From positions 1-43,387 of the forward strand of contig JAIKXP010000005.1 in the NCBI GenBank assembly GCA_024684115.1: 43,387 bases of DNA. The letters are read 5' to 3'. Position 1 is the stretch's first letter. Every line of letters starts with the position of its first letter. The notes beneath the pieces are model-generated. The model did not search any database and was not told the DNA's origin. It saw only the letters and a program-made list of their open reading frames with translations. Source of the stretch: Sphaerochaetaceae bacterium. GTDB taxonomy: Bacteria; Spirochaetota; Spirochaetia; Sphaerochaetales; Sphaerochaetaceae. Positions 16,696-24,558 of the stretch are shown here, in pieces. A program made the translations under genes and the position numbers.

Positions 16696-18180
16696 ATGCA
16701 GATTCTAAACGCTATCTGGACCTTTTTTGCAACTTATATTCTGCAGAAGGCCCCTTACATGGTCGGATTTCTTACACTTTTAGGCTACTGCCTGATGGGT
16801 AAGAAATGGTACGATACGCTGGCTGGAACTCTTAAGGCTATCATTGGTATGTTAATCCTTAATGTCGGTTCCGGTGGACTGGTTAGCAACTTCCGCCCGA
16901 TTCTTGCAGGTCTTAAGGAAAGATTTAACCTCACAGCTTGTGTTATTGACCCGTACTATGGTCAGAATGCTGTTACAGCAGGTGTTGAAGAGGTCTTCGG
17001 AAAGGGCTTCTCACAGGTTATGACACTGTTGCTTATTGCATTCATTGTCAACATTCTTCTTGTTCGCTTTAACAAGCTTACAAAGTGCCGCACACTGTTC
17101 ACCACAGGTCACGTTCAGGTTCAGCAGGCTGCTACAGCTTACTGGCTCATTCTCTTTGCACTTCCGGCACTCCGCAACAACAACGTTGCTCTGATGGTTG
17201 TTATGTCAGTTATCCTCGGTGCTTACTGGGCAGTTGGATCCAACCTCACAGTTAAGCCTATGCAGGAACTCACAGACGGTGCAGGCTTCGCTATTGCCCA
17301 CCAGCAGATGTTCGGTATTCGTCTTGCTTACTGGCTCTCAGGAAAGCTCTTCGGCGGAAAGAAGGGAAAGAAGGTTAAGAAAGTCGGTGAGCTTGAAATG
17401 CCTGGCTTCTTCTCAATTTTCAATGAGAACATGGTTTGTACAGCCATCCTCATGACTGTCTTCTTCGGAATCATCATGATTGTTATCGGCAAGCCATTCT
17501 TTGTTGCAAACGGAGCTACAAAGGAATCAGAGAACTTTGCATATTACATCTTCAACACATCACTTCAGTTTGCAGTCTATCTCGCAATCCTGCAGCTTGG
17601 TGTCCGCACATTCGTTGCAGAACTTACAGCTTCCTTCCAGGGTATTGCTGATAAGCTTCTCCCATCTTCAGTTCCTGGTGTTGACTGTGCTGTATGTTAC
17701 GGTTTCGGTGACTCCAACGCTGTTACATTCGGCTTCCTCGCCGGTCTTACAGGTCAGATTCTTGCAATCGTCGCACTTATCGTTCTCGGATCTCCGACAA
17801 TCATCATCTGCGGATTCGTACCGGTATTCTTCGACAACGCAACAATCGGTCTTGTTGCTAACGAGAAGGGTGGTCTCAAGGCTTGTCTTATCATTCCGTT
17901 CTTCACAGGTATCATCCAGGTCGTTGGTGCTGCTCTGATTGCCGGTTGGGTTGGTCTTGCAAACTACGGTGGTTACCTTGGAATGTTCGACTGGGATACA
18001 GTATGGCCGCTCTTTACAGTTGTCATGCACTACCTCGGATACTTCGGTGTCGGTATCGTTGTTGTAGTTCTTCTTGCAATCCCGCAGATCGAGTACCGTA
18101 TGGACCCGAAGGGCTACTTCCTTATTACAGAGGACTATGAGAAGTATAAGGAGTACAAGGCCGGTAAGGCTTCAAAATAA
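16696..18180 (+). CDS. ulaA: PTS ascorbate transporter membrane component EIIC
   Basis: A 494-residue integral membrane protein of the UlaA (SgaT) family, which imports L-ascorbate coupled to phosphorylation. It has about eleven hydrophobic segments, starting LNAIWTFFATYILQKAPYMVGFLTLLGYCLMGKKW in two membrane-associated stretches. Typical family segments are LIGMLILNVGSGGL-like near 55-65, AFANITHGQ-like AHQQMFG near 200, and VPGVDCAVCYGFGDSNAVTFGFLAG near 330. The length is slightly above the E. coli protein. It is encoded between ulaC and ulaB. Codon use is strongly biased to a few codons, suggesting high expression. Confidence 0.93.
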   Translation: MQILNAIWTFFATYILQKAPYMVGFLTLLGYCLMGKKWYDTLAGTLKAIIGMLILNVGSGGLVSNFRPILAGLKERFNLTACVIDPYYGQNAVTAGVEEVFGKGFSQVMTLLLIAFIVNILLVRFNKLTKCRTLFTTGHVQVQQAATAYWLILFALPALRNNNVALMVVMSVILGAYWAVGSNLTVKPMQELTDGAGFAIAHQQMFGIRLAYWLSGKLFGGKKGKKVKKVGELEMPGFFSIFNENMVCTAILMTVFFGIIMIVIGKPFFVANGATKESENFAYYIFNTSLQFAVYLAILQLGVRTFVAELTASFQGIADKLLPSSVPGVDCAVCYGFGDSNAVTFGFLAGLTGQILAIVALIVLGSPTIIICGFVPVFFDNATIGLVANEKGGLKACLIIPFFTGIIQVVGAALIAGWVGLANYGGYLGMFDWDTVWPLFTVVMHYLGYFGVGIVVVVLLAIPQIEYRMDPKGYFLITEDYEKYKEYKAGKASK

Positions 18181-18211
18181 CTGTTAATAAACTAAAGAGA
18201 GAGGACTTTAG

Positions 18212-18517
18212 ATGAAACTTGATAATAAAAAAATTCTTGCGTGCTGTGCAAATGGAGCCGGCTCTTCACTTATGATGGAAAATGCTATTAAAAAAGTTTT
18301 TAACAGATATGGCATTAAAGTCGCAGAACTCAGACATTGTTCTGTATCAGAAGGGAAAAGCGCTGCAAAGAATTACGATATAGTATTCTGCGCACGTACA
18401 TTTGCAAAAAATTTCGATGACCTTGTTAAAATTGGCAAGACAGTTATTCCATTGAAAAACGTCATGTCCGACAAGGAAATAGAAGCAGCACTTCAGGAAG
18501 CTGATCTCCTAAACTAA
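18212..18517 (+). CDS. ulaB: PTS ascorbate-type EIIB component
   Basis: A 101-residue EIIB of the lactose/ascorbate fold. The phosphorylated cysteine is in the P-loop-like LACCANGAGSSLMM near residue 11. It receives phosphate from UlaC and transfers it to ascorbate held by UlaA. AGAGAGGA precedes the ATG. It is the third gene of the ulaCAB transcript and is followed by a stem-loop terminator. Confidence 0.92.
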   Translation: MKLDNKKILACCANGAGSSLMMENAIKKVFNRYGIKVAELRHCSVSEGKSAAKNYDIVFCARTFAKNFDDLVKIGKTVIPLKNVMSDKEIEAALQEADLLN

Positions 18518-18551
18518 CCCTCCTTTACTGGAAATAATTTCTGATTTGCTC

Positions 18552-18598
18552 AGGACTGTGGCTGGGTCGGATAAACGGCCCGCCGCAGTCCTTCTTTT
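18552..18598 (+). terminator. Terminator after ulaB
   Basis: An 11-bp stem with one G-T pair (AGGACTGTGGC at 18552-18562 with GCCGCAGTCCT at 18582-18592), followed by TCTTTT. The short T tract may allow read-through into the HAD and regulator genes. Confidence 0.75.
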
Positions 18599-18603
18599 AC
18601 AGT

Positions 18604-19299
18604 ATGATTAAAGCAATTTTTTTTGATATAGACGGCACTCTTTACAGCTACGAAAAAGGCAACAGAAAGGCAATGGAGGCCCTTGCTGATTACGCACATA
18701 AGAACTTTTCATGGGAGTCAGAGACCTTGTTTTCAGTCCTGCAGGAAGTAAATGCAGCCATTGTCTCAGAGCTGAATTCTACCTCTGCCATCCACAACCG
18801 CCTTATCCGTTTTCAGCGTGCACTGTATAAGTACGGCATACCGGTTTTTCCCCATGCCATGAACATGTATCTCCTTTATTGGAATACACTTATAGAGTCA
18901 TCAGCTGCTTTTGAAGGGGTCTCTCAGGCTTTGTCTTCTCTGAAAGATTCAGGATTCAAGATAATGGCTGTTACTAACATGACGGCCTTTATACAGTTTA
19001 TAAAGTTGCAAGACCTTTACCTCACAAAATATTTTGATTATATTTTAACAAGTGAAGAGGTTGGTTCTGAGAAACCTGACTTTAAAATGTTTCATAAAGC
19101 TTCAGAACTCTCTGGCTGCAACATATCAGAATGTGTGTATGTAGGGGATAGTATCAAAAACGATTACTATGGAGCTTTAGAAGCAGGTATGAAGGCCATC
19201 TGGTTTTGTGGAGAGGAAACTGGAACAGTAGAAGATGTACTGTCTTTTTCCAAATGGTCTGATTTGCCGGGTATTATAGGATCCCTAAATGATCACTGA
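18604..19299 (+). CDS. HAD-superfamily hydrolase, beta-phosphoglucomutase/YjjG-like
   Basis: A 231-residue HAD with a C1 helical cap. Motif I FFDIDGTLYSYEKG gives Asp8 and Asp10. Motif II is IMAVTNMTAF, motif III the Lys in EEVGSEKPD, and motif IV VYVGDSIKNDYYGA. It is likely a small-molecule phosphatase that acts on sugar phosphates or nucleotides. It starts 12 bp after the ulaB terminator with no Shine-Dalgarno site. Its stop overlaps the following regulator gene, so the two are coupled. It could help remove dead-end sugar phosphates in the ascorbate pathway, but that is inference. Confidence 0.87.
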   Translation: MIKAIFFDIDGTLYSYEKGNRKAMEALADYAHKNFSWESETLFSVLQEVNAAIVSELNSTSAIHNRLIRFQRALYKYGIPVFPHAMNMYLLYWNTLIESSAAFEGVSQALSSLKDSGFKIMAVTNMTAFIQFIKLQDLYLTKYFDYILTSEEVGSEKPDFKMFHKASELSGCNISECVYVGDSIKNDYYGALEAGMKAIWFCGEETGTVEDVLSFSKWSDLPGIIGSLNDH

Positions 19300-20092
19300 A
19301 GGAAATATACTTGAAATGAAGCAAGACAGAAAGGCTGTCGATGAAAGGCAGCACATGATTCTCGAGATGGTCAAGGAACGTGGAGAGGTTCATACAGAGG
19401 AATTGTCTGAGGCACTTGGTATCTCCCTGATGACCGTGAGAAGATACTTAAGGTCACTCGAAGAGAGGGGTGTTTTACAGAGGGTTCACGGAGGAGCTGT
19501 TTCCAAAGAGAAGAGCAGTACTGTAAGAGCTACTGAGGAAGTTAACAACTGCAGACGCCGTATATCAGAATATGCTGCCGGACTTGTTTCCGAAAATGAG
19601 ACTATCTACATAAACGGCAGTATGACAGCACTTAATATGCTCAAGTATGCTGAAGACAAGACCATAATTGTTATAACCAACAACGGGGCAGCAGTGGCCG
19701 GAAATTTTGGTTCCTCAGTTTCTATCAAACTTACAGGAGGTCTTCTTCATAACCATATTCTGGTTGGAGACATGACCATGCAGACTCTTCTTGAAACTCA
19801 TGCAGACAAGGCTTTTCTCGGATGTGCCGCAGTCTACGATGACGGAGAATTCCGCTACGACGTTCCCACAGAAATCGGTATAAACGAAATTATGGTAGCC
19901 AGGACAAGAGAGCATCTGTATATTCTTGCAGACCACACCAAACTCCGTCCACGGACTGAAAAGGGAAATTCCTACGGAAGCTGCCGCTACAGTTGTGCCC
20001 ACACCCTTATAACTGATGAGCTTGCAGATCCTCAGGTACTTGAAAGTCTGCGGCAGGAAGGAATAAACGTAATAACTGTTCCTGTTAAATAA
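19289..20092 (+). CDS. DeoR/GlpR-family transcription regulator, probable ascorbate-locus repressor
   Basis: A 267-residue DeoR-type regulator. The winged helix-turn-helix (about residues 20-75) contains the family signature with LSEALGISLMTVRRYLRSLEERG followed by VHGGAV in two adjacent stretches. The C-terminal sugar-phosphate sensor domain has the usual NGS, TNNG, GG and DHTKL-type motifs (ILADHTKLRP). Such proteins repress sugar operons and release DNA on binding a phosphorylated intermediate. The location next to ulaCAB and the repeated GAACA-type sites at 15901, 16065, 20087 and 20182 suggest it is the UlaR-like repressor of this locus. The ATG at 19289 overlaps the HAD stop by 11 bp. 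An ATG at 19316 is an alternative start. Confidence 0.88.
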   Translation: MITEGNILEMKQDRKAVDERQHMILEMVKERGEVHTEELSEALGISLMTVRRYLRSLEERGVLQRVHGGAVSKEKSSTVRATEEVNNCRRRISEYAAGLVSENETIYINGSMTALNMLKYAEDKTIIVITNNGAAVAGNFGSSVSIKLTGGLLHNHILVGDMTMQTLLETHADKAFLGCAAVYDDGEFRYDVPTEIGINEIMVARTREHLYILADHTKLRPRTEKGNSYGSCRYSCAHTLITDELADPQVLESLRQEGINVITVPVK

Positions 20093-20102
20093 AACACAAA
20101 CA
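20087..20102. promoter_or_regulatory. Candidate operator at the 3' end of the DeoR-type gene
   Basis: AAATAAAACACAAACA overlaps the stop codon and matches 16065-16080 at 14 of 16 positions. It lies upstream of the DUF3592-like gene. Confidence 0.35.
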
Positions 20103-20181
20103 TACTTTCTTGTGCTGAACGCACTAAAACTATCAAATTAACTTAAATCTGTTCGAATATAACTACAAAAACACATATTTA

Positions 20182-20197
20182 TGTTCGTTTTCTGTTC
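20182..20197. promoter_or_regulatory. Candidate operator before the DUF3592-like gene
   Basis: TGTTCGTTTTCTGTTC is the reverse complement of a sequence matching the ulaG-side site at 14 of 16 bases. With the preceding ATGTTCG it also resembles a GlpR half-site. Another TGTTCG lies at 20150-20155, about three helical turns away. Confidence 0.45.
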
Positions 20198-20204
20198 TCT
20201 CATG

Positions 20205-20213
20205 TGCTATAAT
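20205..20213 (+). promoter_or_regulatory. Extended -10 promoter element
   Basis: TGCTATAAT, identical to that at 2032-2040. It ends 17 nt before the start at 20231, with ribosome site GGAGG at 20220-20224. The adjacent candidate operator would let the DeoR-type regulator control it. Confidence 0.6.
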
Positions 20214-20230
20214 AATTATGGAGGACAGAG

Positions 20231-21052
20231 ATGCCTGATTTATCTTCATTAATAATGTATATTCCCGGAATCATCATCTTCCTGATCGGTACCGGAGAAA
20301 TCAGAAAGTATAACAGGATGCGTCGCCCGCAGTCACATAGAAGCGGGGAAGTTAAGTATTGTAAGCATATTATTGAAAAAGATGAGCAGGACCGTGAAGT
20401 TTTCAACTTCTATCAGGTTCAGGTTGACTCTGTAAATCCACAGACCGGAAAGAAAGAACATTTAACCATTAATTCTCCGACAGAGTACAATGCACATCAG
20501 AATGTGAAGCTGTACTTTGATGAAGTTACGGGAAAGCCGTCATTTCTTACGGATATAGACGAGAGAGTATTCAATCCCTGGGTGACTGCAATCTGTGGAG
20601 CACTGCTCATACTCCTTGCTTTCTATCAGAACAAGGGACAGCAGATTCCAGCCATGATCTGTCTTTCTATAATTATGGTTGTCGCAGGCGTGAGCCTTGT
20701 ATTCAATTATATTTCACTGAAAAAGAAGAATCTTCAGACAATTGACGGAGTTATTACAGGAACATATGAACGCCAGATATCTAAAAAGGGACGTTTTTCC
20801 GGCGCCGCCAAATATACATATTATCCTATTGTTAAGTATGAACTTGAGGGTCTGGAGTCAATTAGAAGGTGTAACATCAACTCAAGTAGAAAGCAATCTT
20901 TTAAGGAAGGAGAAACAATGAAACTCTATTGGTCTCCTTCTGAGAATGGCATCAGAGAACGTTGCCCCAATAAATTTCTCCTGATTGTCGGAATACTGCT
21001 GACCGTGGCAGGTATTCTTGCCGGAGCCAGTATTGTTTCCGCTCTGGCATAA
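20231..21052 (+). CDS. DUF3592-like membrane protein
   Basis: A 273-residue protein with four hydrophobic helices: SLIMYIPGIIIFLIGTG near the start, NPWVTAICGALLILLAFY near 118, a third around IPAMICLSIIMVVAGVSLVF near 140-160, and LLIVGILLTVAGILAGASIV at the end. Between them are two beta-rich segments of similar build: one with YCKHIIEKDEQDREVFNFYQ and the other with VITGTYERQISKKGRF, each followed by a variant of LYFDEVTGKPS/LYWSPSENG. This duplicated layout is that of DUF3592 proteins, whose function is unknown. It is a single-gene unit with its own promoter and terminator. Confidence 0.7.
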   Translation: MPDLSSLIMYIPGIIIFLIGTGEIRKYNRMRRPQSHRSGEVKYCKHIIEKDEQDREVFNFYQVQVDSVNPQTGKKEHLTINSPTEYNAHQNVKLYFDEVTGKPSFLTDIDERVFNPWVTAICGALLILLAFYQNKGQQIPAMICLSIIMVVAGVSLVFNYISLKKKNLQTIDGVITGTYERQISKKGRFSGAAKYTYYPIVKYELEGLESIRRCNINSSRKQSFKEGETMKLYWSPSENGIRERCPNKFLLIVGILLTVAGILAGASIVSALA

Positions 21053-21104
21053 AGAAGCTCCCTGATTAATCTTACCTGTATTCCCAGTATTACCAGATTC
21101 CGAC

Positions 21105-21137
21105 CGGGGCTGATTCTTAACTGAACAGCCCCGTTTT
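21105..21137 (+). terminator. Rho-independent terminator
   Basis: An 8-bp stem CGGGGCTG (21105-21112) with CAGCCCCG (21126-21133), followed by TTTT. It ends the DUF3592-like unit. The azlC promoter starts directly after it. Confidence 0.8.
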
Positions 21138-21139
21138 AC

Positions 21140-21145
21140 TATACT
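21140..21145 (+). promoter_or_regulatory. -10 element of a probable leaderless azlC mRNA
   Basis: TATACT ends 7 nt before the azlC ATG, and no Shine-Dalgarno sequence lies between. Transcription would begin at or next to the start codon. Confidence 0.5.
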
Positions 21146-21152
21146 GACACAG

Positions 21153-21839
21153 ATGAAAAAGCGTACAGTCAGTGAAGCATTTTACAAATCTCTTCCCGTT
21201 CTTGCGGGTTATGTAGTGTTAGGCATAGGATTTGGAATCCTTATGCAGAAGGCGGGGTACGGTGTACTTCTTACTGCAGCTATGAGCATATTTATTTTTG
21301 CAGGCTCTCTTCAGTACGTAGGAGTATCCCTCCTCTCCGGTGGAGCCGGTATTATTACCACAGCCTTAACCTCCCTCATGGTAAATGCACGCCATCTTTT
21401 CTACAGCATTTCCATGACTGAAAGGTACAGGGACAGCGGTAAGTACAAACCCTACCTTATCTTTGCCCTCACGGATGAAACCTATTCGCTTCTCTGTGAC
21501 GGAAAAATACCTGAGGGGTGTGACAAAAACCTCTTCAGGTTCCTTGTATCCCTGTTCAACCAGTGCTACTGGGTTACAGGCAGTATAATAGGTTGTCTTC
21601 TTGGTTCTGTTCTTCCTTTCTCAACAGCCGGAATAGAGTTCTCCATGACGGCTCTGTTTGTAGCTTCCTTCACAGAGCAGTTCATAACTACCCGTGATCA
21701 TATCCCCGCCATAACCGGTCTTGTTTCCACCCTGCTGTGCCTTCTGGCCTTCGGAAGTGAGAACTTCCTCATTCCGGCCATGGTGCTGATAACAATTGTG
21801 CTTACCATAGTGAGGGGAAAAGAGGAGGGTGAGAAATGA
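21153..21839 (+). CDS. azlC: AzlC-family branched-chain amino acid exporter subunit
   Basis: A 228-residue membrane protein with about five to six helices. The family-typical segments are [34 protein letters not shown] and [14 protein letters not shown] (the NARH-Y-S motif), then [10 protein letters not shown]. AzlC with AzlD (BrnF/BrnE in Corynebacterium) exports branched-chain amino acids and methionine. azlD follows with an ATGA overlap, so both are translated from one mRNA. The ATG has no ribosome site and lies 7 nt after a -10-like sequence. A branched-chain importer (BrnQ) is encoded at 31206. Confidence 0.92.
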   Translation: MKKRTVSEAFYKSLPVLAGYVVLGIGFGILMQKAGYGVLLTAAMSIFIFAGSLQYVGVSLLSGGAGIITTALTSLMVNARHLFYSISMTERYRDSGKYKPYLIFALTDETYSLLCDGKIPEGCDKNLFRFLVSLFNQCYWVTGSIIGCLLGSVLPFSTAGIEFSMTALFVASFTEQFITTRDHIPAITGLVSTLLCLLAFGSENFLIPAMVLITIVLTIVRGKEEGEK

Positions 21840-22147
21840 GGGAGTATCTTCTTGTCTTCATCATGGCCTTTGTTACCATAATCCTCAGGTTTCTTCCCTT
21901 CATTGTTTTCAGAAAGAAGGTTCCGCCTTACATTCAGTACCTTGGAAAGGTTCTGCCCCAGGCCATAATCGGCATGCTTGTAATCTACTGCCTCAAGGAC
22001 GTATCTTTTGCCTCTTCTTCCCAGGCTCTTCCGGTTGTAATTGCAGTTCTATCCGTGGTACTGCTTCAGGTCATAAAGAGGAATTCGCTTGTAAGTATTC
22101 TTGGCGGAACCGTTATATACATGGTTCTTGTGCAGGTTATTTTTTAG
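21836..22147 (+). CDS. azlD: AzlD-family branched-chain amino acid exporter subunit
   Basis: A 103-residue protein with three to four helices: [54 protein letters not shown] and a final [17 protein letters not shown]. The R-F-L-PF and VLP-AI-GMLVIY motifs are those of AzlD, the small partner of AzlC. GGAGGG precedes the start, which overlaps the azlC stop (ATGA). Its stop overlaps the convergent acylphosphatase gene by 4 bp. Confidence 0.9.
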   Translation: MREYLLVFIMAFVTIILRFLPFIVFRKKVPPYIQYLGKVLPQAIIGMLVIYCLKDVSFASSSQALPVVIAVLSVVLLQVIKRNSLVSILGGTVIYMVLVQVIF

Positions 22148-22425
22148 AGAACCCTGAATTTCCTTTCATGCGGCTCTTCAGGTATTTCATTTACCAGGGC
22201 TTTATCAATATGGATATGATTTACGCTCTTTATCTGAAGAAGGAACTTTCTCAGAGAAGAAAGGCTGCCCTGTACTTCCATTTCAACCCTGCCGTCCGGG
22301 AGGTTTTTAACCCAGCCGGTGAGGTAGAGGGCCTTGCAGAAGTAGTAGGCTGTGTAGCGGAAGCCCACATGCTGGACCCTGCCTGAGAAATAGATGTGCC
22401 ATCTTGCTGTGTTTGATTCACCCAT
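22144..22425 (-). CDS. acyP: Acylphosphatase
   Basis: A 93-residue acylphosphatase, hydrolysing acyl phosphates such as acetyl phosphate or 1,3-bisphosphoglycerate. The signature [15 protein letters not shown] holds the phosphate-binding loop and the catalytic Arg. The second signature [17 protein letters not shown] holds the catalytic Asn. The length is typical. No ribosome site precedes the ATG, and TATCAT ends 7 nt upstream, suggesting a leaderless transcript. It converges with azlD with a 4-bp overlap. Confidence 0.92.
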   Translation of the reverse strand: MGESNTARWHIYFSGRVQHVGFRYTAYYFCKALYLTGWVKNLPDGRVEMEVQGSLSSLRKFLLQIKSVNHIHIDKALVNEIPEEPHERKFRVL

Positions 22426-22432
22426 GGGCTAA

Positions 22433-22438
22433 ATGATA
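22433..22438 (-). promoter_or_regulatory. -10 element of a probable leaderless acyP mRNA
   Basis: On the minus strand TATCAT ends 7 nt before the ATG, with no Shine-Dalgarno sequence between. Confidence 0.45.
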
Positions 22439-22452
22439 CTGCACAAAACCCT

Positions 22453-22496
22453 GGAGTAATACTATTTACCAGAAAAAATTCTAAAAGTATTACCCC
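22453..22496. promoter_or_regulatory. Inverted repeat upstream of acyP
   Basis: GGAGTAATACT (22453-22463) is repeated in inverted form as AGTATTACCCC (22486-22496), 10 of 11 bases matching, with a 22-nt spacer. It could be a two-site operator or a long hairpin. It is not a terminator because no T tract follows on either side at once. Confidence 0.4.
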
Positions 22497-22504
22497 TCAT
22501 GCAT

Positions 22505-22531
22505 AAAAAATCGGGCACCCGAAGGTGCCCG
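22505..22531 (-). terminator. Rho-independent terminator after ptsI
   Basis: On the minus strand CGGGCACC-TTCG-GGTGCCCG (22531-22512), an 8-bp stem closed by a stable UUCG tetraloop, is followed by ATTTTTT. It lies 19 bp after the ptsI stop. Confidence 0.95.
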
Positions 22532-22550
22532 CAGTGTAATTCCGGTTAAA

Positions 22551-24233
22551 TCAGCTTAACTGAGTCTTGTCACCGAGGAGGGAGGAGAGAACCTCATCCC
22601 TTACCTGAGCCACGTTTGTATCACGGACTTTCTGTCTGAGAGGCAGAACAGCTCTCGGAGAAACGCTGAGCTCATCAATTCCGATTGAAAGGAATGTGTC
22701 TGTAAGAGAAAGGTCTGCACCGAGCTCTCCACAGATACCAACCCAGATTCCGTTCTTGTGAGCATTGTCACAGACCATCTTCAGAAGACGGAGAACTGCC
22801 GGGTGATGAGGATTGAAGAATCTTCCAAGATCTGCATTCTGTCTGTCACAGGCAAGAGTGTACTGTGTCAGGTCGTTTGTACCGCAGGAGAAGAAGTCTA
22901 CTTCCTTTGCAAGGCGGTCGCTCATGACGGCAGCAGCAGGTGTCTCAATCATGATACCGATCTGAACATCATTGCTGAAAGCCTTTCCTTCTGCAGTAAG
23001 CTCAGCCTTGACTCTTTCACACATCTTCTTGGCTTCTCTGACTTCCCATACACTTGTTACCATCGGGAACATAATGCACAGGTGGCCGAAAGCTGAAGCT
23101 CTGTAGAGGGCTCTGAGCTGTGTGCGGAAAATCTCAGGTCTGTTGAGACAGATACGGAGGGCACGGTTACCCATGGCCGGGTTCTCTTCCTTTGGAAGAT
23201 CAAAGTATCCGATCTGCTTGTCAGCACCAATATCGAGTGTTCTGATTACAACTTCCTTGTCTCCCATGTCTGAAAGAACTTTCTTGTAAGCTTCAAACTG
23301 GTAGTCTTCTGTCGGATAGTCGTCACAGTTCAGATAAAGGAACTCTGAGCGGAAAAGACCAATACCGCCTGCATCATTTCCAAGAACAGGGGCTACATCG
23401 TCCGGAGAACCAATGTTGCAGTAAATGCGAATGGTCTGTCCGTCTTTTGTCTTGTTCTCAAGGCCCTTGAGCTTCTCAAGCATCTCGCGTGTCTTCTTCT
23501 GCTCTTCAAGCTTTGCAAGCATGACTTTTCTTGTGTTGTCATCAGAATCAACAATAATCTGGCCCTTTGTTCCGTCAATAATGACTTCGCGGCCTTCATA
23601 TTCTTTCTTAATCTGATCACCTACACCGATGATTGCAGGAATACCCATTGTCCTTGCGAGAATAGCTGTGTGGCTTGAGCCGCTTCCGCCTTCAGTGATG
23701 AAGCCGAGAATCTTGCTCTTGTCCAGCTGGACTGTCTCACTCGGAGCAAGGTCATCTGCTGCGAGGATTACAGGAACATCTGAATCAATTCCGCCCTGTA
23801 CAGCACCTGTAAGGATGGAGATGATTCTTGAAGAAACGTCTTTAACGTCAGCAGCACGAGCCTGCATGTACGGATCATCCATAGATGCAAACATCTCTGC
23901 GAACTGTGCACAGACATCAGAAACAGCAGCTTCAGCATTTAAAAACTCTTCTTCAATGAGTCCCTGAATTGCTTCTTCATAGTCAAGATCCTCGGCCATG
24001 AGCTGGTGGGTCTCAAAGAGAAGGGCTGCCTCGTCTCCGGCTTCTTCCCTTGCCTTGTCGGCAAGCTTGCCAAGCTGTTCAATAGCCTTTTCCTGAGAAG
24101 CCTTGAAGCGTTCCCATTCTTTTTCAGCATTCTTGACTGTAGCGCGGACAATTTCTGATTTTGCTCTCTGATAGAAGTAAAGAGGACCTATTGCAATTCC
24201 TGTAGAAACGCCTTTTCCCTGAATAGAAATCAT
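22551..24233 (-). CDS. ptsI: PTS enzyme I (phosphoenolpyruvate-protein phosphotransferase)
   Basis: A 560-residue enzyme I that starts the PTS phosphate relay by taking phosphate from PEP and passing it to HPr. The phosphorylated His188 lies in EGGSGSSHTAILARTMG. The PEP-binding C-terminal barrel shows GIGLFRSEFLYL, the conserved FSCGTNDLTQYTLACDR and the catalytic-Cys motif GICGELGAD. The length is near the family norm. AAGGAG lies before the ATG, 17 bp after the HPr gene. It is probably the only enzyme I needed for both the sucrose-type and ascorbate-type systems in the window. Confidence 0.96.
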   Translation of the reverse strand: MISIQGKGVSTGIAIGPLYFYQRAKSEIVRATVKNAEKEWERFKASQEKAIEQLGKLADKAREEAGDEAALLFETHQLMAEDLDYEEAIQGLIEEEFLNAEAAVSDVCAQFAEMFASMDDPYMQARAADVKDVSSRIISILTGAVQGGIDSDVPVILAADDLAPSETVQLDKSKILGFITEGGSGSSHTAILARTMGIPAIIGVGDQIKKEYEGREVIIDGTKGQIIVDSDDNTRKVMLAKLEEQKKTREMLEKLKGLENKTKDGQTIRIYCNIGSPDDVAPVLGNDAGGIGLFRSEFLYLNCDDYPTEDYQFEAYKKVLSDMGDKEVVIRTLDIGADKQIGYFDLPKEENPAMGNRALRICLNRPEIFRTQLRALYRASAFGHLCIMFPMVTSVWEVREAKKMCERVKAELTAEGKAFSNDVQIGIMIETPAAAVMSDRLAKEVDFFSCGTNDLTQYTLACDRQNADLGRFFNPHHPAVLRLLKMVCDNAHKNGIWVGICGELGADLSLTDTFLSIGIDELSVSPRAVLPLRQKVRDTNVAQVRDEVLSSLLGDKTQLS

Positions 24234-24250
24234 ATCAAACTCCTTTCAGA

Positions 24251-24508
24251 TTAAAGGTTTGCCTTGAAGAAAGCCTCGATTCCTGCAGCTGCTGCATCTT
24301 CATCAGCGCCTTCAACTGTAACTTTTACAGTCTCTCCCTGCTTGATACCAAGACCCATAAGAGCCATGAGCTTAAGAGCATTAACAGCCTTTTCGCCTTT
24401 TGCGACTGTAACTGTTGATGTGTACTTCTTGACTTCCTTAACAAGGAGTCCTGCCGGACGTGCGTGGATTCCTACAGGATCTGTAATTGTATATTCAAAT
24501 GTTTTCAT
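24251..24508 (-). CDS. ptsH: HPr phosphocarrier protein (main copy)
   Basis: An 85-residue HPr with His15 in GIHARPAG, encoded directly upstream of ptsI as in most PTS operons. The residue at the Ser46 position is Lys46 (NALKLMALMGLG), so it lacks the site used by HPr kinase for carbon-catabolite signalling. The second HPr in the window (11793) has Arg there. GAGGAG precedes the ATG. It lies 50 bp after the EIIBCA gene. Confidence 0.95.
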   Translation of the reverse strand: MKTFEYTITDPVGIHARPAGLLVKEVKKYTSTVTVAKGEKAVNALKLMALMGLGIKQGETVKVTVEGADEDAAAAGIEAFFKANL

Positions 24509-24558
24509 AAAACTTTCTTCTCCTCTTTTATAAAGTTTAAACTGGCATGTTGCCTGCG

